In this document: piece by piece, positions 19,611-30,511 of the stretch
Layout of the letters: each line of letters opens with the position of its first letter
Numbering within the stretch: position 1 is the stretch's first letter
Assembly: GCA_903772945.1 (NCBI GenBank)
Contig: CAICTM010000014.1
Coordinates: 62,001 to 126,000, forward strand
Direction of reading: 5' to 3'
DNA: 64,000 bases
DNA from: Seminavis robusta
Taxonomy: Eukaryota; Bacillariophyta; Bacillariophyceae; Naviculales; Naviculaceae
Made by a program: the position numbers and the translations under genes
Notes under the pieces: generated by a model
The model's database searches: none
What the model saw: the letters and a program-made list of their open reading frames with translations, nothing else
Told to the model about the DNA's origin: nothing

Positions 19611-21426
19611 TCAACAGCTTGTCTCTTCCTTGTCCTTCGGCAACACCGGCATTTCCACGCCACGCAGCACCGAGGAACTTTCATTGGATGCCTCACGAGT
19701 GTAGTCGGAAGAGTAACACGTGGACACGGAATCCTCATCGTCCGCGGCGTCGCCATCGCTGTCGTGGCTTGATCGCATACCGGAAGACGACAACGTCGAT
19801 ACCAAAAGCAGGGAAAGGTCCGTAGTAGCGTTCAATTTGTCCTGCTGCTCTTCCTCTTCGTCGCTGGAAGTTGTCGAGCTGGTGGCTGCAGACAACTCAT
19901 GCTCGCTGTCCTGCTGGGAACTTGAGTCCGCGCCTAACGACGAGGTGGAAGACGAGTCTATCGAATGCTCATAGCCACTGTTTCCCATGTGTTCACTGTT
20001 GTCGCTCCGGGCAAAACTCTCGTCCACTGGCTTGTCTTGTTCTGTAGACTCTTCTACTGAGACCAATGCTGCCTTGTCCTCCATGTCCGACAAGATGGTG
20101 GTTGAAAGGGGCAATGATGGGTCCTGGAGATCTTCATTGCTGCTAAGAACTTCAATACCTTCTTCGTGTCGTTCAAAAATGTCTTCCACGAAGCGACAGC
20201 CCTCCAGGCCTGATGTGTTGACTTCTGTCAAAGACGCCACTGCGTCTGTTTCCATTCCCACCGGGAAAAGATCAATGTGATGGCGCAGCAGGTCGGACGA
20301 ATCCACACAGTAAAGACATTCAGGTGGGATCGAATCCACCGTACGGTTGAGCGGTTCGTCCGTGTCATCACCGTCCCATTCCTCGTGGCTCCCTTCATCG
20401 TCGCCTTCTTCAATTCGTTCCAGTTTGCTAGTAGTTCTCGAGAGATTGCTGAGAATCGAGCCACTCTCTGAGGTAATGTCGGAAATGCTCCATGTCATGG
20501 AAACATTCTCATATCCTCCTGCAAGAATTTCACCGACTTTGTTGGCAACCGAAGAAGATCCTCCGCTCTCGGGTTCTTCGTCGAGTTCGTAGTACTTTGG
20601 AGGGGCACTACCAAGGAGGAATGTCGCATTCTTGTCGCCCTGGGCCTTGGGCTGCTTGGCAGTTCTTAAATGACGTCCCCGGTTCCTCCAGATCCAACCA
20701 GCCATGAACACACAAGCCAAGGCCAGCAAAGTCATGACTGTCACAATAATGGGAACTTTGGAGATGGACCTTCCTCCGGCAGGGGACTTTTTCTTGTCTC
20801 CGGCTGGACCGCTGGTAACGATGCGCCCAAAGTCGACCCTATTGAAGGATGTCGGGACAAATTGTTTAAGGAAGTTTGGTTCATAAAAGACACCTTCAAT
20901 GGCATCAAAGGCGAGTTGTTCCACGTCTGCATCAATATCTGTACTATCGGAGCGAATTGCCGTGATACCGCGAACGACTTGGCAAGTGCTTCCTGGATTC
21001 CTGGGTTCACAATAGCCTGCACACAGAACAAGGGAACAAGGGTTGAGGACACGAAAGAAACTTGAAAGGTTGCATCCTCCTTTCAATTAACTGTGATTTG
21101 CTGGAGACTGCTCAACTCGACTCACCACTTTCCAAGACCTCATGCCACGATGCCAACTCCACCGCATAAAGTGGACGCCTGTCGACATCGCATCCATCCA
21201 AGACAGCCGCCAATCCATACGCAATGGCATTTCCAATTCCAATCAATGTTGGACCCAGCGGGTCTGCGTCCGGTACTATGCTATTGTGGTTATACTCGAC
21301 GAGATAGTCATAGCTGATTTCAAGACGGCCAGAGTAAGGTCCCACTCGTGGCATTGCACAGTTGGTGGTAGTGACGGTCAACGCCAGAGCCCTCGAGGCG
21401 CTGGCTGCTCCACGTAGTAGTCTCAT
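19611..21426 (-). CDS. Single-pass membrane protein with small Cys-containing ectodomain and acidic cytosolic tail
   Basis: There are two exons: 21126-21426 and 19611-21016, separated by a 109-bp GT-AG intron (GTGAGT donor, TGTGCAG acceptor), giving 568 aa. The N-terminus (MRLLRGAASASRALALTV) can serve as a weak signal peptide. The ectodomain (about 20-195) has scattered Cys residues (GYCEPRNPGSTCQVVRGI) and a segment with DIDADVEQLAFDAIEG. A clear membrane helix follows (VPIIVTVMTLLALACVFMAGW, about 207-228, given here as two overlapping blocks). The long cytosolic tail is very rich in Ser, Asp and Glu, with runs such as SSTTSSDEEEEQQDK, typical of a disordered, phosphorylatable tail. Diatom genomes hold many proteins of this plan; no function is established that I can name. 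A receptor or cell-surface role is plausible only. Confidence 0.75.
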
Positions 21427-22209
21427 GGGATCAGTGTGTTGTTGTGTGCGGCCGCAAGAGGAGGATAGGGAGAGGAGGGTGAGATGATTCTTGTTGCTTT
21501 GAGGAACTGATGATAGCAAGGCAAACAGTACTGTAATGGGACTGCCACCACACAGTCCCTTTATAGTGACGAGAAGACATGAGGCCGCCCTCCCTCACTA
21601 CTACGCCTGCGATGGCAAGCAATGATCTAACTCGGCGGATTTGAATGAGTTCAAACTAGATTTGGTGTTTTCTTGCAAAGGAAATGTCCCTTGAGTGCTG
21701 ACGAAATGCGTGATCCTTGGTTTCGCCAAGGCACATGGCATGCTCTTCAGATGTGGCAGTCAATACACATGATAGACCATCCGGCGACCTGCGAGTCTTA
21801 AAGTACGAGCTCCCGCAAAACACGCTGGTTTGCACTACTAGAACGGACATCTCATCATGTGCTTCTTTCCGGAAGAGGTGCTCATGATTTGTTTACTGTA
21901 CGATGGCGGTGCGGCTGATTGAAAACGTGAGTTATGAAAGGTTTGTCTATCTACTAGGTATCATTATGCTGATTGATTGAACGCCGCACTTTGCAGGGCT
22001 GTTTCGATGTACCTGTTTCTCGCCTCGACAACACAAAGTACCTGTATCCATTGCCACACTCCGATTGGATTTCTCGTTCAAGGCCTCTCAGTCAGCCAAA
22101 ATGATGGAAAGGAGCCTCTATCATTATCATCCAAGACAAAAACACTGTACACTTCAAAAACCTCGTCACCTTCGAATAGGCTTCGGCTTGACTCTTTTGT
22201 TTGTGTTTG
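21427..22209. other. Intergenic, no gene seen
   Basis: This contains the promoter of the membrane-protein gene (minus strand, start 21426) and the 3' flank of the small secreted protein. Open frames such as 21656-21850 lack any recognisable feature. Confidence 0.35.
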
Positions 22210-22608
22210 CTAATGAGCGACAAACCAATGGTCCCATGCTCTCAGATTTCTTCTATTCCGGCCTCCGCCATTGGGTCGGAATGCCGCGAAGCCTCCTACA
22301 TCATCAATGTCATTGGTGTTTGCGGTGTTCCCAAACGAGTTGGCAATCATGGCATTGTCGCTCGTGGGGTTTTTGTTTTCTGGTTCTGTTTCTGGCAAAA
22401 TGTCCATGTCTTCCTCTCTTGCCAATCCACTACAAAATTCTTCCCCAAAATAATCAGTGCACAAATAGGCTCGAAAGTAGTTGTAGAGCCACATGGTTGT
22501 GGCATTGTAATTCACGAGAAAGTTCAAAGACTCGGCGCCCTGTGGCAGGGATGCCAACACCAACAAGAGGTATAAGGAGACGATTCGAAGGGATCCAAAG
22601 AGCTTCAT
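22210..22608 (-). CDS. Small secreted protein of unknown function
   Basis: This 132-aa frame starts with a textbook signal peptide (MKLFGSLRIVSLYLLLVLAS, cleavage likely after QGAES at about residue 26). The mature part opens with LNFLVNYNATTMWLYNYFRA, has two Cys close together (YLCTDYFGEEFCSG) and an acidic middle (EEDMDILPETEPENKN). It ends in a basic Gly/Arg patch (RPNGGGRNRRNLRAWDHW). There is an N-glycosylation sequon (NAT). No family is recognised. It is transcribed divergently from the STAND ATPase gene. Confidence 0.65.
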   Translation of the reverse strand: MKLFGSLRIVSLYLLLVLASLPQGAESLNFLVNYNATTMWLYNYFRAYLCTDYFGEEFCSGLAREEDMDILPETEPENKNPTSDNAMIANSFGNTANTNDIDDVGGFAAFRPNGGGRNRRNLRAWDHWFVAH

Positions 22609-23218
22609 GGTAATAAATTGATTTGAAGGATGATAGTTTTGGCTAAAGCTGAAGCACTACGGTATGTATGATAATAAGTTGTTGTGTTGAGACGAGAAAA
22701 CTACCTCCTGAGTGTGGTGACTCGACTCGGCTCGGAAGGCCGGAAGGGAGATCAGCGATTTTGTGAGCAGAGAAAGGTCAACCGTTTCTTTGGGACATGC
22801 TAGAGTCATCCGCGACTACATGTGTTGCTCTAAATCGTGTTAAAGACCGGTGGTGCCACATCAAGGACAGCGCCTGCGTTCTGGGGTTCGGTACCCGTAC
22901 CGCGGCAACAGCAACATAGAAGGATCTTTTTGCTGCGTCCAAAGGATTAATCGAAGCGATCCATGTTGCTCCCTTTCCTCAGTTCCTCTATGCGCTTCTT
23001 TCCTTCAAGCAAGGTCAGTACAGAGCAGATTACACCCACCTACTTAGCAGCTATTAGTAGCGAGATTGATCATCGAGGCACTCGGTAAGACGACGACCAT
23101 CCGTACGACTGGACTCACTCCATCGCTCTGATACCATACTCCCCAAGAATCTGCAAGTGTAAAAGATTGACATAAGAAAATAGCATAGCCGTCCACTCAG
23201 GAAGAAAACGAAAACACC
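22609..23218. promoter_or_regulatory. Divergent intergenic region, secreted protein / STAND ATPase
   Basis: These 610 bp between diverging starts should carry both promoters. GACTCGACTCGGCTCGG at about 22721-22737 belongs to a GAGTCGAGTC-like run seen at other intergenic sites in the window. No gene is visible. Confidence 0.35.
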
Positions 23219-26200
23219 ATGGCGTACCAGGAGTTGAATTGGGACTACAGTACCGAGCTCTATGGCAGAGAATCCCAGCTGAAGACGTTGGATGGCTGCT
23301 ACCGTCGCTGTGTCAGCCGAACAAGCCAGGAAAAGTCGTCCGAGTTTGTCATTATCACGGGACGAAGCGGCACGGGAAAGAGCACACTGGCCGAATCGCT
23401 GCAGAAACGAGTCCAAGACGATTGGGGTATTTTCATCTCTGGGAAATTTGACGAATCCAGTGTCCAAAAACCCCATGCTCCATTCATTACAGCCGTAGAA
23501 GAATTGATCCGACAAGTGCAGTTACGAGGAGAAGAAATGATGAGGGATATCAAGGAAGATATTCATCAGGCGCTGGGATCCGAAGTTACCGTCTTGATTG
23601 ATGTCATTCCAAATTTGTCACTCCTCGCGGATGGAGACTGGACAGAGACTTCCGAGGAAGCTTCTTTGGTATCTTCGAATGAATCATCTGATTTCAAGGT
23701 AACGATGGATCAGCACAATCAAGCCACTCGGTTTGTCTCGGCATTCTGCCGTTTGCTAAGGGCAATCGCTCGAGTCAACCGGCCACTGGTGATCTTGATA
23801 GATGATGTCCAATGGTCGGATGTTTCCTCCTTGGATATCTTGGAGCCTTTGCTGACCACTCCCACGGACAGTCCATGTGAGGGTGGGCTGCTCGTGGTGG
23901 GAACCTGTCGAGATGATGAAGCTGCAGATAACCCAGACCTGTCGGCTACGTTGAGGCAAATAGAAGACAAGGGGACAATCATTCGCCAGATCCAAGTGGA
24001 GAACCTTACTCTGGACACCTTGTCCAGCATGATTGCCAATACCTTGGACTTGACCGTCCAAGAATGCCAACCGCTGACAGAAATTGTGCATACGCATACG
24101 GCTGGCAATGCCTTCTTTGCCAAGCAATTCATTAGGAGCCTGGTAGAGGACAGAGTACTCCAAAAGGATACAACTACTCAAAAGTGGAAATGGGACGACA
24201 GGGCGTTGCTAATGGCGTTGCCGTCAGCTTCGACCAGATCCGTTGGAAAAGCAGATGTGGACACAAGTCGGGGAATCCTCAAACTACTCGCGAAGAAATT
24301 ACAGCAGTTGCCTGGGGAGGTGGTAGAGACGTTGAAGGTTGCCTCGTGTATGGGAAACAGGTTCTCGGAAGCTCTCTTGGTTAGAACGGGGATGATTGTG
24401 TCGTCTCAAGTGGTGCCCTCCTTGGAAGTGGCCATGGACGCTGGCTTTATTGAATACGATTTCAACGACGACATTGGACGATGGAAACACGACAATTTCA
24501 GGAGCGCGGCCTCTTCACTTATCCCAAAGGATCAAAAGGCAAGTTTCCATCTTGCAATCGGGCGCAACTGGAGGCGAAGGTTATCCACAGCAGACGTCAA
24601 AAAGCACGTCATTCTGATTGTGAACCAGCTCAAGTTTGGTGTCAAGTTGGTCACTGATGCCGAAGAAAAAGACGATTTTGCCCGTTTGTTCCTAAAGGCA
24701 GCCAAAGAGGCAGCCAAGAAAGCTGCCTATGTTCCAGCCCTAGAGTATGTCAATGTAGCAATTGATCTGTTGGAGGTTCGCCATTGGAGGGACCAGTACG
24801 AGCTCAGCTTGGATTTGAAGAGTACGGTAAGTTCGAAATCGCTTCTCATCTTTTTGCCACACGGGCGAAGCTCTCAGCGTTAGCACCTCTCTTGTATCTT
24901 CGTTAGGCAACTGAACTAGCTTGCTGCCTGGGAAAACACGAGCTAGTTGAGGAACTAGCAAACGACGTAGAATCAAGTGCATGGACGACGCAGGACAAAC
25001 TTCGTGTCGTCATGACGGTAATGGTTTCTCGCGGTTCCAGGGGTGATTGCGGCGGTGGTGTCAAGAAGGGTATCGAAACGCTTAAACTACTCAACGAGCA
25101 GTTTTCCCTCCGAGGGGGGAAGCTGCGAACAGTTTTGGAGTTTTTACATTTTAAGAGATTGATGGCCAGAACGAAAGAAGAGGACATACTGAACCTACCT
25201 GAGATGATTGATCGACGTGTCCTCTCGTGCCTGCAGATCCTCTTCTTGATTTTCGGCTTTTTGCAGCAATCGAACAAAGACGTGGCCCCACTCGCAGCAT
25301 TCCGTATGATTCGACTGGTGCGTGCAGGGGGCAATGTGTGTCACGCCCATCTTCCCGTATGCCGCTCACCTATGTTTCGTCTTTTCCTGCATCTCCAAGA
25401 CACTCAAGCACGGGCTGAGTCCATTAGGTATGTTTCCGTCACATTCGGAGTTGGGACGGAATCGCCGCTGCTGCTCGATGACTAATCCCATGTGCTTGTG
25501 TAGCTGTGGTCGGCTTTTCTGCCATGGCGGTAGGTTTCATTCGATTTGGCAATATTGACGACGGTTATCGGTTTGGACAGATGACGAGTGAACTATTGAA
25601 GAAGTATCCAGCGAAGCAGATACAAACAAAGATGCAATTCATGTTTTGGTACCAGACCCAACCAACGAAAGTACCGCTGAAGCGCTCGTTTGAAGCTTTG
25701 GAGAAGAATTATCGCTTTGGAATGAGGCATGGAGATCATGAGGTTTGTTCAGTACAAAGCAAATTCTTCGTAGGCTCTTCTGTTGTGGTCTCACTCCTGC
25801 CCCTGTTGTACTGGTACCTACCAGATTGCTCTGCTATCGGGAAGTGTGAACGGCCACTTTCAGTTTTTGCATGGATGCCCCATTGCTGAGCTTGTTCCAA
25901 CCTGTACCCGCTATAGGAGGCGGGCAGTTCAAGCAAACCAACTAAAAGTCAAATTCGGAATGGATCTTGTCTTGCAGGCTATTGATAACTTGCAAGGGAA
26001 ATCTGACGACCCGCTTGTTTTGACTGGAGAATTCATGGACGAACAGGAAATGGAAGCGAAGCTGAAATCGCTCCATCTCTCAGCTTTTCACGACTGTCTT
26101 GTTCAACTCAAACTCACCACAGCTGTGTATCTGTTGAGCCACAAAGAGGCATGGGCTTTGATTGAACAGAACATGGGACCCTTTCGGGGTACTTTGTCGC

Positions 26201-26691
26201 CGGTTTTCCAGTACTACTGTCACCTGTATGTTGCCATCGTGGCCACTGCACTCGCCAGGGAGTCCAGTGGATGGGCCAGACGGCGCTTTCTGAAAGAAGC
26301 AAAGCGGCGATACAAGTGTCTACAAAAATGGATGCTTCATTGTCCTGAGAATGTCAGCAATAAACTATACCTGGTTGATGCAGAGCTAGAATTCTGCCGT
26401 GGGTACCACACGTCAGCTCTACTCAAGTACAACAAGTCCATTGAGTATGCCGAAAAAGAACGCTTCATCGCTGAGGCAGCTGTTGCTTGTGAAAGAGCGG
26501 GACTAATGTTGCAGAGCGCATCGAGGGCCTCTGAGGCGACGGATTATTTCAGGCGTTCTCGAGACCATTGGCACCACTATGGTGTCAAAGTGAAAGTTGA
26601 TGCTCTGGATTTGCTTCTCACACAGCAGGGGCAAAAGCGGGCTCAATTGCATGTGGAACAGCCCCGAGAAACACCTGAGATGGGACAATGA
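23219..26691 (+). CDS. Large STAND/AAA_16-type ATPase with helical (TPR-like) C-terminus
   Basis: Five exons by splice signals and frame: 23219-24826, 24907-25317, 25400-25427 (28-nt microexon), 25504-25742, 25825-26691, giving 1050 aa. The N-terminus has LYGRESQLKTLDGCYRR, the lead-in to AAA_16 domains, then Walker A (ITGRSGTGKSTLAESL, about 43-58) and Walker B (RPLVILIDDVQWSD, about 190). A winged-helix-like region follows (about 350-460). From about 500 to the end the protein is helical, of the type that follows this ATPase in PknK-like and multisensor histidine kinases (FLKAAKEAAKKAAYVPALEY, RMIRL-TLKHGLSPLA across two splice sites, GNIDDGYRFGQM, SIEYAEKERFIAEAAVACER). Unlike those relatives, no kinase or histidine kinase domain is attached. 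Signalling by ATP-driven assembly is the family expectation; ligand and output are unknown. Confidence 0.85.
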
Positions 26692-27013
26692 ATAAGCTAC
26701 AGTGGATTGAAAATAAAGAATCTTCGATCGCGTACCATATGTTGTTGTTGTTACTGTCCGCTTTCCGTACCGGTACGGTACAACAAGGGTCGACTCACTG
26801 CTGTATCGATTAGTCACTACGGGTACACCACAGCTCAGGAAACTGGAAACAGGGTAGTGAAAGTGGGATATTTACCTCCCTTCGATACCTCCTACCATCC
26901 TTTCCTGCTCTCTTCAACACGAGCAACTAATTCGTCTTCAAGCATGCGCACTACTTGTCTGAATCCGTCACAAGATTTTCAGTTTATTGTATCAGCTACA
27001 GTACAGTGCGGTT
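26692..27013. other. Convergent 3' intergenic region
   Basis: This is the short spacer between the convergent STAND ATPase and PRP4 genes. It contains a CCGTACCGGTACGGTAC palindromic run at about 26766-26782 and no gene. Confidence 0.4.
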
Positions 27014-28666
27014 CTACCTGTACCTCCACAATTTGAGCGTCTTGTCAAAGCCGCACGTGACAACCCCATGTCGGTTGTGGTGGTCTTGGTCGTTCATTTT
27101 GACCGCGTCATCGTACGATTGCACCACGACACCCACTCCCGTTACTTTTCCTTCATGCCCTTCCAACGTTTGCAATAGTTTCCAATCCCCTCGCGTGGAC
27201 CAAATCTTGGCAGTTCCATCAAAACTACTGGTAACGACGCATTCATCACTGTCCGGCAAGTACTCGAGTTGTGTGACGAGTCTCGAATGGGCTGGAATGG
27301 TCCGTCTCGGCTCCGGGGCTCCCTTGACACGACGTCGATGTCTCAAATCCCACACTTTGAGACATCCATCATCGCCCGCCGAAGTCAATTGAAAGCCATT
27401 GGTAGGAGCAAATTTTGCCTGCAATACTCGACCGGCATGTCCATAGTACTGAATGACTGTCTTGCCAGTTCGAAGATCCCAGAGATGAATCATGCCGCTG
27501 TAATCGGTGGTCGCACAAAGTGATCCGGCATCGGGGTGAAAATCAATGCCAAATACCTTGTCGGCGTGTCCATCTTGCAAGAGAATCTCTTGTTGGTTTT
27601 CCGTTGATGTGGATTGCTGCTGAGTTTCAATGTCCCACAATCTCCACGTATGATCATGACTCGTTGTGGCGACCCAATCTCCCAGTGGATGAAAGGCAAC
27701 TTTGCAGAGTCGAGCCGCGTGTCCTTGGAGATGTGCAACTTCCTCAAAGACATGAGTCAAGGGAGTTTCCTCCTCGTCCTCCTTCTTTGGTTTGTTGTCG
27801 TCTCGTTCATTGGCATCCTCCATCACACTATCGGCCTCTCTTATTTTCCAAATCTTGGCCGTCAAATCAATGGATGCCGTGGCCGCCAAAATGGTATTGT
27901 TGTTGTTGCTTTCAAAGACATCAACTCCCATGATTCGATCTTCATGAGCCTGTCGTTTCTTTCCTAATAGATCCAGAGTGGGACTACTACCATCCCACCA
28001 TTGCAAGGTGGCACTCCAACTGGCCGTAAAGACCTTGTCGCGCAATGTCCCCATGGCACTGAGCGGTCGATCATCCCCATATTGCGATCCCGCCAGTGCC
28101 GTTTTTTGCAAGGATTGGTAGAGTCGACAACACGACTTGTCGAGTTCTTCTGCCAAGGATGAATTGGGATCCACATTTTCATTTTCTGTGACAGCTTTGC
28201 GCTTTTTGTAGAGTGCCTTGTAGGAAGCGCGCAATTGACGTTCTTTGTCCAATCGTTGACGCGAGTGTTCCAGAGACGCCGTGGCAATCCTCTCACGGGC
28301 GGCAATCAATGCCGGAATCGCGCGCGTGTATTTGGTTTCTTCCTTTTCGGCTGCTGCAGCACTACTGCTGCTCGTCTCGGGTGCTAGAGCGGCATCGGTA
28401 CTACTCCCATAGTGGTCTCCGTAGACCTGTCGTTTGGCCAATTCCAGACGCAATCGATCTCGTACATTGGCCAAATTCTCTCCAAACAATCGAACCGGAC
28501 AATTCAATTCTCGCAACGCCACACGGACTTGATCGGGCAGTGTCGGAACGTCCATCGAACTTGCCAAGCGTTGGGCTTGCAAATCCAACAACATGTGCTG
28601 ATGTTGCTGTTGCGCCGCCGCCGAAGCCGCCGTAAGCTCCATCACTTCTACTTGTGGTGTCATCAT
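27014..28666 (-). CDS. PRPF4: U4/U6 small nuclear ribonucleoprotein Prp4 (PRPF4-like), WD40
   Basis: From the ATG at 28666 the product is 550 aa. The N-terminal part holds the splicing-factor motif: LPDQVRVALRELNCPVRLFG followed by ENLANVRDRLRLELAKRQ (about 45-80), diagnostic of Prp4/PRPF4. A helical segment with AIPALIAARERIATASLEHS and KERQLRASYKALYKKRK follows, then seven WD40 blades (for example GDWVATTSHDHTWRLWDIET, GFQLTSAGDDGCLKVWDLRH, ending GFDKTLKLWRYR). Prp4 binds Prp3 on the U4/U6 snRNP and is needed for tri-snRNP assembly in the nucleus. The frame is open for 94 more codons upstream, but that part is hydrophobic and unlike the family, so I start at 28666 (28663 is equivalent). 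No introns are seen. Confidence 0.93.
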   Translation of the reverse strand: MMTPQVEVMELTAASAAAQQQHQHMLLDLQAQRLASSMDVPTLPDQVRVALRELNCPVRLFGENLANVRDRLRLELAKRQVYGDHYGSSTDAALAPETSSSSAAAAEKEETKYTRAIPALIAARERIATASLEHSRQRLDKERQLRASYKALYKKRKAVTENENVDPNSSLAEELDKSCCRLYQSLQKTALAGSQYGDDRPLSAMGTLRDKVFTASWSATLQWWDGSSPTLDLLGKKRQAHEDRIMGVDVFESNNNNTILAATASIDLTAKIWKIREADSVMEDANERDDNKPKKEDEEETPLTHVFEEVAHLQGHAARLCKVAFHPLGDWVATTSHDHTWRLWDIETQQQSTSTENQQEILLQDGHADKVFGIDFHPDAGSLCATTDYSGMIHLWDLRTGKTVIQYYGHAGRVLQAKFAPTNGFQLTSAGDDGCLKVWDLRHRRRVKGAPEPRRTIPAHSRLVTQLEYLPDSDECVVTSSFDGTAKIWSTRGDWKLLQTLEGHEGKVTGVGVVVQSYDDAVKMNDQDHHNRHGVVTCGFDKTLKLWRYR

Positions 28667-30511
28667 GATGGTATTGAATATAGAAGAGGACAACAGCAAG
28701 AGAAGAGCACAGAACCGCCGACTTGTGAAGGTACGATAGTAGTTGTCGAGAAGGCAAAGGCAAAGTCTTCGACTGTTGGACGTTTGGACAAAGCTTTGTG
28801 GGTGCGTGCTGGTGGCCATGGGCACGGGGCGGACTGGAAATAGCAGTGTCGTTAGGGTTAGAGTACCGGTTACCACAGCGTGGAGCGTGGAAAACACTCC
28901 AGTCTTTGAGCAACGAAGCCAGAACTCTAACGGAGACTGTGGTTGCAAAGCGTCAATACACTGTAGACTGTGTTATTCTGGTAAGCGGGAGATTACTGGT
29001 ATCATTGTGATGTTTCCTCCCCTTTGTGTCTCGCTTGCAGTATCAGTGAAATAGCATGCTCACACCGAATACCGAATTGCTTCACAGTTCCCCGTGGTTT
29101 GAGTTACAAGCAAACCAAAGAACAAGTTGACGCCAACTACAGCCTGGAAAGTGATCACACAATGATCAGTAGGCTTTGTGTATTCCAAGGCCTTTTGCTC
29201 TATGCCCTCCTTATCCAGCCAATGAGCCAATAGTGCTCCGCTCTTTCTTCAAAGCCTGCCTGAATATGGTAAAGTAAGTTTCAGTCATGACAGGTTCGCC
29301 TGTATCTATTTTCCAAGCAATTTTCGGGCTAGCTAATAAGCCAGCAATGAGGGTACTGGCTGGCTGATGTCCGGGAAACTGCCCCGATATGCCGCACCTT
29401 CCGCAGCAGGCTTGTTGATTATTTGCAATCCCCCGTGCATCTTCCTGAGGATCCTCTGCACAAATTTTCAAATCCGTACGTTGGTAGGGCATGGTGTCTA
29501 CCGTACTACTGTACATGCAGGGTGATTTCCTCACCTCTCCTTCTCAACTTCTTTTTCATTCTGATGCCTGTGCCAAAGCTTGCTACTGTAGCTGCATGCA
29601 TCTACAGCGGGATTCTCTCTACGGGTCGTTGCAGGTTCCTCATTGCCCCCTCTTTGTCTGGGGCGGTGGCGGTACTAGTACTGCGAGCTGCAAGGGATGG
29701 TGTGGAGGATGCTATGGTTGGTCGAGTCTGAGTCTACCGTACTGAGTATGACAGAGGTAATAGTAATAGGTTTCCGGTAGCTTTGGGCTGTAGGACCCGC
29801 ACTGCCGTACATGTACCGGTAGGGCGCCGGTACTGTACTGGTAAAGTACGGTGAAATCTTTTTGGAAAATACGTAAAAACGTTGCTACTGCAGTAAAAGA
29901 AGCTTTTCCAGCAACAGAGAACGTGGTCTTAATGTTTTGAATGGTTACAAGTACGTTGAGTACCGTTTATCAACACCATTAGTGCTACGTACCGGTAAGT
30001 ACTCGGAAAGCATCTAGAGTTACTGTACACTTGTACCAGTGACTGTGACGCTTTATCGGAACATGCTGCTAGGTACCTGGTACGCTTCTACCAGGTTAAA
30101 GTACTATGGAACTTGAAGTAGTACTTTACCGGTGTACCTGAGTCTTATCAAAATATAGCCACGAATACCGGTGATACAAACTGCTTCGCAGCCGTACTTG
30201 TCCTTTAATTCGCTGTTCCTTCGGCAGTCATTGTCAAGACAAATTCAGTCATTGTAATTTTCACGTGCACTAGAGTATTTAATAGATCGTCCCCTCACAG
30301 TACAGTGTCCACGATCTTTTCTCTGTCACTTCCGCATACGGTCTCGCGCTGTCGCGCTGCGAAGGCACAGCACAGCCAGCGTATCTTCTTCAAATCCTTC
30401 TTTCAGACAGAATTGGAACGAACGCTCTATCACAGCTGGTCCACAATCGCTCACAATCCAGTTTGTGCCACTCGCACTCCTTGACAACCTACTTTCTTGC
30501 ATTCAGTCACC
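28667..30511. other. 1.8-kb intergenic region rich in GTAC/ACCGGTAC motifs
   Basis: This is the divergent spacer between PRP4 and the Ser/Arg-rich gene. Between about 29,740 and 30,170 the DNA is dense in short palindromic words (GTACCGGTA, GGTACC, GTACATGTAC, CCGGTAC). Open frames here (29024-29233, 29423-29731) have no recognisable content. I see no tRNA or other RNA gene. Confidence 0.5.

Noticed and set aside
28667-28948. Upstream extension of PRP4 as an N-terminal targeting region
   Set aside because: The extra codons are not part of the family, include a hydrophobic stretch and lack an ATG at the frame's beginning that fits a nuclear spliceosomal protein.
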